Source of the DNA: Hydractinia symbiolongicarpus
Lineage: Eukaryota; Cnidaria; Hydrozoa; Anthoathecata; Hydractiniidae
Direction: 5' to 3'
Assembly: GCF_029227915.1 (NCBI RefSeq)
Contig: NC_079875.1
Coordinates: 26,918,001-26,982,000, forward strand
Length of the DNA: 64,000 bases
In this document: positions 44,086 to 55,978 of the stretch, piece by piece
How positions within the stretch are numbered: position 1 is the stretch's first letter
Layout: each line of letters starts with the position of its first letter
The notes under the pieces: generated by a model
Told to the model about the DNA's origin: nothing
What the model saw: the letters and a program-made list of their open reading frames with translations, nothing else
Database searches by the model: none
Translations under genes and position numbers: made by a program

Positions 44086-45363
44086 AAGGACCTTACTTGA
44101 CTCAGCACCCACATCTCTTCGCCTGCCACGAAATTGGTAAACCCAAAAGGGCTTACTGTGAAGGGTTCATTTAACCACAGTCTGCAATATTCCGGCTGGA
44201 AAGCGTTTTCCTAATTAGTCTTACTGTTAAAAAAGGTCGTTATTTTATCTTAGCTTCCTTTAACTGTCTATAGCGACCACACGTGAAATACATATATTTG
44301 GTTTTTGCTTGCGAACCTAGGGGCCGTGCTCCGCAAATCTTGACCAAAAAATGCAGACGTCCGTATTTATCTCTCCTGCAGAGAACCAAGGAACTAAGTA
44401 TTCACGAAAAAGGACACTGTTTTGTAAATATAGAAGAGTGTGTACCAGAGTGTGTTTGATTTCTTAATGTTTCTTTTTTGAATTAGGTGCAAAAATTTTT
44501 TCTTGGAAGAATTAAACGATTCAATTGAGAAATACCAAAAAGAAAAAAAATGTGGCTTTGTATACCACAGACTCGAAAGTTTTAAGGGAAAACAAGGACG
44601 AAAAGAAGAAGTAAGAAATGAATAATTCCAGCCTATAATCTAAAATATCAAAAATAGTATACAGTTGCTTTATAAGTGGTAAAAATGTACCTCTCTTTCG
44701 ACGAGAGCTCGCCCAAATCAAAGGTAAAAGCAAGTTTCTTTTTATCTTTTTTTAATTTAACACTTGATTTCTTTGTGATGGTTTTTTGCTTAAAGCGATG
44801 GAATCGAAAAAGATCACAAATCAAACTAAAAAAAATGTAAAAAATAAATATCCTATTTCGCACACTTCGTCAAGGATGCAGGATGTTTATTATGATCAGT
44901 ATTTCTAAGGATGGTAAACATTTATACGTGAAAGTGAAGTGGGTGAAGAACTTGTCAAGAAATTAACGAAGTAAATACGACAGTGTAGCAAGCTAGTTCG
45001 CTGTATTTTTTTTAACAAATAATTATAGAATAAACTTATCTAATCTTTAGGAAAGCTACAAATTCCTGCCAAATGCACGAAGCTAAGTGAGAAAATAAAA
45101 CTTTTGTTGAAGTTAAAATGTAACAAAAATTTCTTAAACAGAAAATTGAGAAAGAAACTGGGAAGAAATGTACCTTGCAACATCTATCCAATCATAAGGC
45201 AGCGGTAGAGAAAAAATCACCACGGAATGACGTAGAAAGACTTGCATATAAATTGGAACAGCAATCAGGTATAGCTACCACATGTAAGCATATCATATAA
45301 AGCGCATGCTAATTTTTTATTAAGACACAAACTAATGTACTTAATTATTTCCAACATTTCAGC
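44086..45363. other. No recognised gene; one weak exon-like stretch
   Basis: Around 45145-45268 the + strand stays open: KQKIEKETGKKCTLQHLSNH and RNDVERLAYKLEQQSG. It matches nothing I know and lacks a clear donor. The remainder is AT-rich non-coding. Confidence 0.3.
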
Positions 45364-45493
45364 TGTTGAAGTGGTTGACATACATGTTATTATTGTAATA
45401 ATATTATTGTTCTTTTAGTAACTAGTAACTAAGACACTGGTGAAGCTTTCAACATACATGTTCAGGGTGAGACATCCATATAAGCTTTAAACA
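45364..45493 (+). mobile_element. Degenerate copia 5' LTR
   Basis: A TG...CA block of 130 bp (TGTTGAAGTGG...TTTAAACA) that shares AGACACTGGTGAAGCTTTCAA-like sequence with the LTR of the copia element at 57.6-62.5 kb (AGAGACTGGTGAAGCCTTCAA, minus-strand reading). It is directly followed by the same primer-binding site. Confidence 0.7.
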
Positions 45494-45505
45494 TGGTAGC
45501 AGAGG
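45494..45505 (+). promoter_or_regulatory. Copia primer-binding site (initiator tRNA-Met)
   Basis: TGGTAGCAGAGG, complementary to the CCTCTGCTACCA 3' end of metazoan initiator methionine tRNA, immediately after the LTR end. Confidence 0.75.
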
Positions 45506-45682
45506 GTGACAATTCTGTTTGTTGTGCAAGAATGTTGTGCTGTTGATGCTGGTGGCAAATTACAGATAAGGTTATTAATGGCACACACCCTGATGTGACT
45601 CTACAGCTATAGGGGTTACTTTTGATTTATTTTTTCCATTCTGATACGTGATTGGTATTCAAACGTTATTGTCTTTGTGGCA

Positions 45683-45860
45683 ATGGCTAATAAAATATTG
45701 AAAGCTCCACCGGTGTTCAGCGAAGAAAATGACTAAAATATATAGCGTAGAAAAATGATATTGAGGTGTGGCAGATTTATACTGACTTAAATAAGAAAAA
45801 AAAACTATCACTTGCAGGACGTGCAAGGGAAGCTGTTAAAAGCATAAAACTTTATAATGC
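45683..45860 (+). pseudogene. Copia gag N-terminal remnant
   Basis: ATG at 45683: MANKILKAPPVFSEEND-stop, then in another frame NDIEVWQIYTDLNKKKKLSL and AGRAREAVKSIK. It aligns with the start of the intact gag at 62172 (LKAPPAFKEDDD, NDLEIWQMFTELPKKKQG, TGRAREAVRDLK). The downstream part of the element was not found, so the insertion is truncated or eroded. Confidence 0.85.
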
Positions 45861-46802
45861 GTTCAAAGTTATAATTACAAAAGGACTTCCAGTAAAAATT
45901 ATTCAGTCTTTATTATTCAATTTGAAAACTTATATTTTGGTAAGGTCAATGGACCAGCATTTATACTGGGCAAAGATGGTCAAAATGTTCTTCCTAGACC
46001 TATAAAGTTCATCCAAGTGTAAAAGATGGTTCACATGAAGTTGTCACACATATATGTTTTGGTATATTTATATATGTAGTACGCAGCTGAGGGTACCATG
46101 TTTGTTTACCCTTTTGAGTATGGTCAGTGTGGACAGAAAGTCTTGGCCCCAGCTGCTTTTTGTTGTTATCTCTTCTTAGTTTTATTTTGTGCTGCCCCTC
46201 CCCCATTTTAATGGTTTAGGTATATGGCTAATTTATTGGCATTATATAAGAAACTTTGTACAGTACAGAAGAGTTGGTTCTGAGTGACACATAGAAGATA
46301 CATGTGAGATATAGCTACTTATTATCTTGTCAATTTATTGCACATGTGATAGACCCCACCTAAAACAAGCCAACTGATACATGTTATTGCAAACAAGCGA
46401 GGTTTTAATAAGTTCCAAGCTGTCATAGAAGTGCCACCAAATCAGGGTATGGTTGAACAAGAAAAACATTGTCTTTGAACCCATATGTCTGAGTCAACAT
46501 ACGCAAAATTAAAAGAAGCGACCGGTAGCTGGGTTGTCGCCTAAAGCGAAAGAATTTGTACCATCAATTGAAGAGGCACAGCACATAAAGTCATATAGTT
46601 CAAACATCAACAAGTGTATAGGTACTGACCGAAATTTTAAATAAATTTTTAGAAATAACTAGATGGGACAATATGTTTGCTTCAATACCTGTTGTTCTTG
46701 GTGATACAAATATATGATCTATTTAAAAAAAATAATATGACGCAAAATGAAATACTATAGCCAAACCTGTTAAAATAACTCATTGGCTATAAAGATGGTT
46801 TT

Positions 46803-47036
46803 GTGCTTGTACTTTGCACAGGTTTGGCTGGTAATAAAAACAATCAATTCCGCAAAGTGCTGAAAAAGTGTTCCGGCCTGGGTATTGACAGTAAGCCTTA
46901 TAATGATGAAATATTTAGAAAGAAAGTGGGCTGGACAAAGATAAAGGGTTTGATGGATTGCTTAAACAAACAAGACTTTGACGAAACATTTAAAAACCTA
47001 TGCAGAAAATGGTCGGATAGGCTTGGAGTTTATTGA
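46803..47036 (+). pseudogene. Unknown coding remnant
   Basis: A 77-codon frame starting at a GTG, with NNQFRKVLKKCSGLGI, KKVGWTKIKGLMDCLNKQ and FDETFKNLCRKWSDRLG. Composition and lack of stops suggest a real former exon, possibly of a transposon-encoded protein, but I cannot name the family. No start or splice sites were identified. Confidence 0.35.
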
Positions 47037-47592
47037 ATACATAAATCAGTTTAAAAAAGAACATATATGAACATTTATGCTGACTTCCACCAGGACAGCG
47101 TGTGGTTTAGGTAATAAACCAGCAGATTACACACAAAATAACACAACAAATCAATAATTACATGGTCAAGAGAAGCAAAGGCATTGACAAGTTAACTTTG
47201 AAAGGGATTATCAAATTGATCCAACACGACGTGAATAAATAAGATGAGAAAGTTAAACTTGATCTCTTTTGGAAAAGTGCGTGAATTTTTTATAATTGGT
47301 GGTTTAGAATTATATTGAATCGAAAAACATCAAGCTAAGATGAAACATAAAATGTGATAAATGACACGAAGTTCAATTATTGTAACGTTCCTTTTCAGGA
47401 CATATAATTAAAAGGTTGAGGGAACTGAAGACGGTTTTGGTGCATAATTACATGGCGTTTCTTTTCACAGGTGAATGGAGGATTTAATAACTACAGAGCT
47501 ATGTCAACTGCACAGCCAATTGCAGCAGTCAAAAAATTTGTCATGAGTGATGAAACTTTCTTGGGTATTTCAACTCATGTGTTTCCATCTTT
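47037..47592. other. No recognised gene
   Basis: AT-rich non-coding sequence between two coding remnants. Confidence 0.4.
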
Positions 47593-47841
47593 AAAGCTAT
47601 TCATGAGATAGCACCTGTATATCTGAGTAAACTAAAATTAATTAAAAGCAACCACTGTCACAACACCAGATCATCCACACATAATATGTTAGTTTCTTAC
47701 CGAAGTAGTGCAGCGATTTTTAATAGGACATTTTTATATTCATCTCTAAAGCGTTGGAATAGTTTGCCAGATGATATCAGAGAATTAGATAGCCTCCTTC
47801 AATTCAAAGTTGCAGTTGGCAAACGTTATAACTTTAAATAA
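47593..47841 (+). pseudogene. CR1/L2-like LINE ORF2 C-terminal end
   Basis: An open stretch of 82 codons plus TAA reads KAIHEIAPVYLSKLKLIKSN, THNMLVSYRSSAAIFNR and YSSLKRWNSLPDDIRELDSL, FKVAVGKRYNF. KAIHxxAPxYLS..., RWNSLPDxIR and the final FKxxxxxxY are the standard C-terminal motifs of CR1/L2-type reverse transcriptase proteins. Only this 3' piece is present, as expected of a 5'-truncated insertion. Confidence 0.85.
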
Positions 47842-48289
47842 TAATTTATATAATTTTTACATACCTAATAAAATATTTTAACCTTTGTTCTTTTCATTTA
47901 ACACGATTAAATCATTCTGATGTATAATTCTCAAGAGTGCCCCTCGATCACAAGTTGTTTTCTCTTTACGCACTCCCTAAGAACTGGCTTACTACATGCT
48001 TCCGTCAGGATGCATATGACACCACTGATAGACAAGGAAACTAGCTGCATTGGGACAGAATAGGAATTATCTTTAGTTAACAGTAAAATGACTGCCAAAA
48101 ATTGCATGATAGACTACTTAAGGATATGATGAGGGCCAAAGTGGCGGAGATTGAATACCCTTAATGAAATGATACTGGGAACTTACTTGTTCCGTCATTT
48201 TATGAAGAAGTGTAACGAACAAAGTTACCGTTAATTCTGAAACACAAAATACAACAACGTCGTGACATGAGCCACCATATACCAACTCT
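47842..48289. other. No recognised feature
   Basis: AT-rich sequence after the LINE stop, including its presumed 3' UTR. Confidence 0.35.
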
Positions 48290-48980
48290 CTCAAAAAGAA
48301 GAGAAATTCATATCACTATAGCAAGTCATTGTACTCACGATATGAAAAAATATTTACAATTCGTCGAATCGAACGATATTTAATAACGGTCTGTTACCAC
48401 GGCCATGTAACAACATAGAGACACGTAATTATGTGCCCAAATCAACTTCTAAACGACACTTAACACCTAAACTGTTTTTCAAACCAACTAAAATTCATAT
48501 TACCATAGCAACAATATGCACCTACATTGTGCCTTAAAATATCAAACAAAAATAATCTGTAGAACGGTCTGTTGACACAAATCTTTAACAAAACGTAACG
48601 CATGGATACCTTTAGCCGTGTCCAACTCTGAAATTAGCCGTACTAAATTCCTAAATTGTGTTTTGCTTATACGAGACCTGAGTACAAAGTTGCAACCGAT
48701 CTCTAAAATTGATTATAACCCATATCGCTATGGCAACAACTAATACTCACATTGCGCTTTTTTTAAAAACACGAATAACAGTCGACAACTGCCCGTTTAA
48801 ATGGCCCTTCAACTATATATGGCCGCACATGCCTTATAATCGACCTCTTTTCATTCAAGTAGCCATCGACGCAAGGTATACATACGCATCATAAATCAAA
48901 ACGATCCTTTGAATTTGTTTCAGTTGCATGACAATAAGAACGGTAAGTTGACCCGACATAAAACCGTCATTGAAAGCTTT
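48290..48980 (+). repeat. Degenerate ~185-220 bp tandem repeat, three units
   Basis: AATTCATATCACTATAGCAA (48307), AATTCATATTACCATAGCAA (48490) and ATAACCCATATCGCTATGGC (48714) recur with AACGGTCTGTT-type blocks between them (48384, 48564, 48938). Divergence is high. Confidence 0.55.
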
Positions 48981-49816
48981 ATTGTATTTTTATCCAAGGT
49001 GTAAAGTTTTCATATGGTGCATTATTGATTTCTCCAAACTATATATACCGATACAGTTTAACGACAGAGGCTCGCTTTCGGTTTTCATCTAACACTTATT
49101 GAAAAAAACTGTAAAATTTTTTGGACACCATATGTATGTCAAGATTAGTTTCTGGTTTTTAAGTGCACATATTTTGCTTTCAACAACTGTTTTTTCCATT
49201 TCACATCCTGGAAGCGCTAACATTGCCGATATTTTTTAAAATGTTAGAGTTTTTTGGAAAATGTCGGAAAAGCTTTCCCCTAGTATGATGAGTGGTAACG
49301 ACGGGAACAGACTTGATTCAGACCTGAAATACCCTGCATAGAACAAAAGTTACATAAAGGGCTACTAGTTCCTTCGTCCCTATAAAACAAAAAAGGGTTA
49401 GTAGAGGAAAGCTTTTGTAACAAGTGATAGCTTTTCGTAGATTAATTGTTAATTAATTATTTAAAGTGTTTTAAAGTCTTTTAAAGAATTTTACTATAGA
49501 ATCATTATCATAATAGATATAATTGATTCATTTTGTATGGACAATAAAATAATAACGTCGATAAACTTGTGAGTATTTGTTCTATATAAAAAAAGAGGAA
49601 CAACTATTAACAATTAACAAATAATTTTTTAAGTTTGATTGAATTGTAAAACTAAAGAAATTATAAAGCACCAGTTCTAATTATTAAAGCACATGTAAGG
49701 TTTAAGATTGCAACATAAGTAAATTAACAATCGACGGCGAAAGTGTCACCAGTGATTGGATGTAACAATGCAGATTCAATACAACAAATTATGTCAGAAC
49801 CAGTGAGGCTTTTAAG
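48981..49816. other. No recognised feature
   Basis: AT-rich, no coherent ORF or repeat. Confidence 0.4.
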
Positions 49817-50642
49817 CACCGTTTTACATTATCAGATTTTCTCTGACGGATTTTTCTGATTCGACACAATCTGATAGTGTAAACAGAAACATTAAAAGCT
49901 TTTTTGTCCTTAAATTTGTCGTCAGACACAATTTCAAAAGTACCCTAATTAACTCAGATTTCTTCAAGGATATCGAATACAGTTTCTTTCAAACGAAAGC
50001 TTAGACGCAAACAAATGTTAAAGCAAATACCTAAAATTAGAATCCACCTCATAGCAAACCCTGAATTACAATCAACCAATAAGCACAAAGTCAGCATGGT
50101 CACATCTTACCCTCTTTATTAATACAAGAATTAAATATATTTGTTCGGGTTAGTGAGGTCAATTGCGCTGAAAACAAAATATTTCTCGACGTAACCAAAA
50201 AACAATAGAATTAACCAATCAAAAAACGCGGTCAGTATTCTGACTGTAGGAAAATCGTGTGAGCCAATTTTTTCCTACCCTAACTATTCCCATTTCCTGG
50301 TGGTAAGGAATATTATGGTAGATCCCCTGGCCATCTGAAAAGTTAAAAAAAATTCCACTTTTCAGATTTTGTCTGAGGAGAATTAACCAATGATGTAGCA
50401 GTTTGCTTCATTAAATAATAATGATTAAAAAATTTGTATGCACGAAAAGAAAGAAACATCTTTTAAGAAATCCAATGTTAAAAACAGAAATTTTTAATGA
50501 ACTTTGAAAAAGGGGGAAATGTTGAAAGTCCTCTGTACAAAAAAAAGAAAGCAAACACAATCATCCAACAACTATATAAATAATTAATGAGAAAACACTT
50601 AACACAAAATCTGTCAGACAAAATCTGATAATGTAAACGCGG
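49817..50642. mobile_element. Candidate MITE with ~37-bp inverted ends
   Basis: The left end CACCGTTTTACATTATCAGA... pairs with the complement of the right end CCGCGTTTACATTATCAGA..., both continuing TTTT(C/G)TCTGAC(G/A)GATTTT. No coding capacity. Flanks CTTTTAAG (left) and CTTTAGAT (right) are only vaguely similar, so a target duplication is not certain. The left end also folds on itself (see findings). Confidence 0.7.
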
Positions 50643-51690
50643 CTTTAGATAATTAAAAAAGGAGCCTATGAAATTTTAGAATGAAATATTGTTAACAATT
50701 AACAACCAATGTCCTTTTCGTAGCGACCTAGAGTAATCCTTATTAGGGATTTCTTTATCTTCTTTTCCCTTAATACTGCTCACATGGCTTATAAAATATT
50801 CGGAAGGTCAAGTTTGGTACAGTTACGGAGTGTGAACTAACTACTTAAAGATATCTCTAAAATAATTTAATCATTGTGAAAAGTTTTTTCCGATTCTTCG
50901 ATACATCTCTTGGTGAGTGTTGATATTTTAACCATCACTTTTATATCTTTCTTCATTAACAATTCGATCAGTCTATTTACATGCACCATGTTACACTTTT
51001 TTATAAGAACAATTTTATAGAAACAGTGAGACTGAGAATAATTTAAAATTAAAAACAAGAGAAAAATGCTAAAAGTAGCAAATCACAAAATTAGTTCTTA
51101 CAATTTTGTACTGATATTTTGGATCGGAGATACTAGTAAGCGAAGAATGCATAAACTATGAAAACAAGATAAGAAAAATTTTAGGCCAAACATTTGGAAA
51201 AAATGAAAAAAATGCCTCAAGATGAAGTCAAAGTTTTTGGTTCGCTATTTACATATTTATTTTATAAGAGACAGACCTTTTGTGTATCAAGATTTGAACC
51301 GGCAAAAAAATATACTGTAACTTCAAATTAGCAGTTGAAAGTCTGTTTCTTATAAAAAAAGTGCAATAATTATTTCAGTGGTTGTCATTTCTGCTAGGAT
51401 AAGTACATAAATGAATAACCGTACTAACACATAAGCCCAGATAGCTTTAGAACATTTTTAGAACATTTAAGGCTTTGTGTATACAGGTATAATAAGTACA
51501 CACGTTTTTACAAGTATCCTTCTGTTAAGAGTCAGCAAGACTCATTTTCCGAAATTTAACCCTATTCGGGCAAGGCTTTTCGTAGGCGTAGAAGAGTCCT
51601 GGAGACTAGGTTGGATTTTTTTAAACATATTGTGACCAAGGAGAGCTCCATATCTTTTGATAGGCTTATCAAAATTGAATGAAACTTTCT
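50643..51690. other. No recognised feature
   Basis: AT-rich; the 63-codon ORF at 50867-51058 (-) looks like chance. Confidence 0.4.
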
Positions 51691-51696
51691 ACACTA

Positions 51697-51697
51697 C

Positions 51698-51740
<43 letters not shown>

Positions 51741-51748
51741 AAAAAAAA
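51697..51748 (+). repeat. (CAA)n microsatellite followed by poly(A)
   Basis: About 14 ACA/CAA units and nine to ten A residues. Confidence 0.9.
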
Positions 51749-51749
51749 G

Positions 51750-52640
51750 CAAAATGCAATATGTCCAACAAAATCAAAAGGCGTCTAACAACCGTTACTT
51801 AAAAGGCGAAATCTGCTAAAATTTATACTTGCTTTGCAATGCCAGACGTACAAGATGGAAAAAATTAATTATAAAAAAACAATTATACAAATAAATTTAT
51901 TACAAAATTTCCACACTTTACAGCTTGTAACACGTCATAACAAAATCAGACAATCAGTCTATTGCATACAGCAACCCTTTCAAAGTTACACACAAAATAT
52001 AATGAATTAACAGTTATCTGAATTCCCGTGGAAGAATCCATTACATCTCTCATTAAACCGATGTAAGGGATACCAAACAAAAACATACAACACATTTCAA
52101 CCTCGACCCAGGTCTCTTTGTCTCCTTTACAACGGGATGGGATAAAGAAAAAAAGCCCTGGGATCGAGGTTGATCACAATCTGCATTATTCTATTTTTTT
52201 AAACGCTGAAACAAAAAATCTAAAAATATAAGTATGTGCAACAAAAAAAATAATAAAAAAATTATAAAATATATATAAAAAATGTCAAAAAATCAAAGGC
52301 GTATAACAACCGTTACGTAAAAAGCGGAATACGCTAAAACTATATAATTATAAAGCCAGGGAAAAGGGAAACCAAACGTTAAAAAAATACAACATTTTTC
52401 GTTAATTCATACACAATCAGCTATTCAATCGTATACGGCTGCAATTCCAAAGTTATACTTAAAATATAACAAATTATAATTAGTAGCTGAAACACGTAAA
52501 AAAGAAATATAAACATTTGAATCATTTGGTATATTGTATATCTACCGAAATATTTCAATCCAAAATATTAAAAGAACAGACCCAAACTTATAATCAAGGT
52601 TTTAGGTTTTTGATAAGGACATCAACACTGAATCACAGTC
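51750..52640 (+). repeat. Diverged ~520-bp direct duplication
   Basis: Blocks at ~51765 (AAATCAAAAGGCGTCTAACA) and ~52287 (AAATCAAAGGCGTATAACAA) start parallel series: ACCGTTAC-T-AAA-GCG, CGCTAAAA(C/T)-TATA, GACAATCAG-CTATT, CAAAGTTA-ACA-AAAATATAA and finally ATCACA-TCTG. Order and spacing are kept over roughly 350-400 bp. Confidence 0.6.
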
Positions 52641-52678
52641 TGTAGTGTTAAAAACAGTAACAACGAAAAAATTGCTTT

Positions 52679-52821
52679 TTACAGTTTATGTAACTTCTCC
52701 TCTAGAATATACACGCTGTTTTTATAACAATGGTGTGTTATAGTTTCAGCCTCGATGTTCTGAACTTCTTTGATAAATGCTATCCTCATTTTTCCTAATA
52801 TGTTCTTAGCATGACTATGGC
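52679..52821 (-). CDS. Terminal exon of an unknown gene
   Basis: After a good acceptor (TTATATGTTTTCAG at 52822 onward) the minus strand is open for 47 codons to TAA: GHSHAKNILGKMRIAFIKEV, QNIEAETITHHCYKN, SVYILEEKLHKL. It starts in phase 1, like the mini-exons elsewhere in this window. The composition is helical and charged with no known domain. The preceding exon was not found in 52.8-55.9 kb. Confidence 0.4.
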
Positions 52822-55800
52822 CTGAAAACATATAATAACTTAAAAAAAAAGCATGCTATAAGTTACTATAGCTAGTTAATGGCAATTCGGCTGCATTGCT
52901 TGGACAAAAAAAAGTTCAGTTCGTTTGATATACAATAAAAAAGTAAGCTTCTAATAAATTTTGTGCGTCATACAAATGTTCATATTTAAAGGCAATTAAT
53001 TCTGATATATATCACAACCAAATCTCGGTATAGCTTACGGGAAATAGCAAAGCATGGTTTTCCTTTATTACGTGGTGTCATTCGTAAAGAGTGAGCCAAT
53101 GACATAAATTTTTTACGTACAGGGCACTTTGGTTACACTCATAAGCGCAAGAAATGAACACATAAAATTTGGTACTTATTACAAAATACCAATAGGTTTG
53201 TTTACAAAAGAGAACAGCCTCGATGTTGTTTGATGTTGTTCTTACAGGTAGCTTCAATTAATACTCAGTAAAATAGGTCAAGTTTGAATATTAAACTTTT
53301 TCGCTATAGCTAGCTAGACTAAGCATGAAAGGACAAGGCTGAGCTTTTTAACTGGGTTAAAAGTCAAAACTTAAAGAGGAAAATTACATCACATTTTTTA
53401 AGATTATACTACACATATTTGAGAACACCTGCAGGAAAATGCATTGTTCATCAAGTTACCCCATATGGCTAATATGGAAGATTTCTTCCTAAAAAGCATC
53501 AAAAACTTTTTTCATGTGGATTACCTTTACATTAACAAAAATTAAAAATTTAAAAATAATTTAAAAAATTTTTTGTCATTCAAGTGATTTTGTCATTCAT
53601 TAGTTTTCAAATTTCTCGCTGGAAATTTTTAAGGATTAAAACCCATGTCTCACAGTAACTTTTTCGTTCTTATCCTAATGTTAATACATAAACTATGCAA
53701 CAACTTTTGCAGGAAAATAAAACACATCAAGAGAAAAAGTTTGTTATTAAAATATTATAAACTAGTCGATAAGGCCCGTGGAAGGATAACAGAGAAAAAC
53801 AACCGTCATTTAAATTTTGGAGATGACGTCAGTTAATTCCACCCGTTTCCAAGTTATTTAGCTTTAAATTTAAAAGTGCAATCCAATGGCTTCACTAATC
53901 TTTATATACTTTCCTTTGACGTCAATATGGGTTTAACGTTAAAGTTTGCTAATTTACAGAAAAAAATTTATAGGCGATGTTGTATAGTCTTTATCAAAGA
54001 AATTTTACCGACTTTGCAAAAGTCACAGACAGACAGAACTGGCGTATTATTACATAGATTAATTTCAAACCGATTAGTCCCTGCAGTCATTTTAGTGTCA
54101 ATGGTATGAAAAACTATGCTAAAACTATGCTAAGTAAAAGTTCTATTACTTCAGTAAAAATTGAAATAATGACTTGAGACTTAGTATTACATGTTTTTAG
54201 ACCAGTTTGATGAAATGAACCCAAAAAAATTTTTTTACTACTATCATAGTTTCTGAGTTTTTAATTTTGGCCATTTTTGGAGACGCTTTGACAGCCAGGT
54301 TTAGGACCAAATACCTTATCCAGCTCAGAGATAGTGGGAATGTGCTTCTAAAACACAGTGCTAAATACATAATCTAAATTTCATGCCGTATAAATACAAA
54401 TACCTGGATCTGCAACACGTTTACTTTGCACTAATCGCCCAGTGTGGTGCCACTCACACTTATATTTTGAATATCCACAGGAACCTTTTATGCAAAATAA
54501 AAAATGCTAAACAACTGTATTTGCTTTGTAGAAGTAATAATAGGCTTTATCTTTATCATAAGTCCTGTGAATGTTGGTTTATGAAAGAGATATTATACCC
54601 TACAAGCGCTCCACTGGATTTGTAAGACATTACACTAAGTGTCTTCCATGTGAAACATTTTACGCTTTATTAAGTTTTAACCTGAAGACTTTAGGTCTTC
54701 CCATTTCAAGCGAATATTACTTCTGGCTATACTTTCCCAAATTTTGTTATTTAATAAAAGAAAACCGAAAATCTACAAAATTATTTATATATGCAGAAAT
54801 TTATTTATGAAACATAGGTTTCAGCTTGTCGTGGAAACATGTTTAACAACATGCAATGTCTTTCATACCTAACTAGCCATATACTAAGTCTTGAATGTTC
54901 GGTGTTATGGGAGGTCCAAATAACTAGCTAGCTATTTTTATTTAAAATGACAATGCCTTGAAAAATCTTTTGTGCAGCTAACTACATTAAATTAATAGAT
55001 TTAGCTCTTGTACTTTATCACCTAATTATTTAATAACAAATGTGCCCTGGAGTGCTGGCATGGTACTGTCTAGGTAGCTTAAAATCACAAAATAAATATT
55101 ATCCAGATGTGACCACCCCTCATCATCAAACATCGGAAAGACGTTTCTGTTCTTTTCTTCTCATTGTGGGGTACCTCAAATTCTTGTAAATCCAATGAAA
55201 AAAAATTACTTAAGAATTCCTCCTCTTTTCCTTGCACTACTCATCGCATTTCTTTGCATGCCTTTAGTTTCAAGCCGCAATCTTTCAGCCGCGTCTCGGT
55301 CATAAGTTTCAGCGCTAGCTAAAATGACGGACAACGTCGAGGAATTCTGGGTAATTTCGAAAAAAATGTGGTTCTGCCTTATGATTTTCAGATATTTGCT
55401 GCTGATAACAGCATATTTTGTCCCTCGGGTGCCACACCTCCGTATACATAGGAGTTTATTATCTTTAAAACAAACTATTAAGTTTAGACATTTTCTTTTA
55501 CTTCTCAGTAGATAACTTGCTAGCGTTCTCCTAATGAAACTCCAATCAGTTTTTTACTTTGAATACAAAACTTTGTTTCATCCCAAAGAGGACGAATTGA
55601 AGATGTATAGAATTGCCTGAAACATTTCCAATCCGTTCTCTTTGTGATGTTAAATCATCGCACGTTAGAAATATTTACCTCATCGCAAAACACAAAAATG
55701 GAAATATAGAAAAACAAATATAAGCTTTAATAAACCTCATGATAAGTAAGCATTGTTTGAAATAACTCTTTCCAGGATTACTTCTTCGCTGCGCATTTCT

Positions 55801-55978
55801 TTTTTCAGTTGATAAACAACTTTTTCCGTTAGATGCAGCGTGCACGTTAATCTGTGGGTAAAATTAAATTATTCTATCTGTAACGACCAGCGGGGCTTTT
55901 AAAACAAAAAATAAACAAATAGAAACATTTAACAATAAAAATAAAAATTTAGTATTAATAAAATAAAATAAAAAAGTT
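52822..55978. other. Long stretch without a recognised gene
   Basis: Scattered ORFs of 60-80 codons (53645-53836, 53876-54109, 54383-54810, 55324-55515) lack recognisable domains and splice signals. It may be intron of the gene ending at 52679. Confidence 0.35.
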
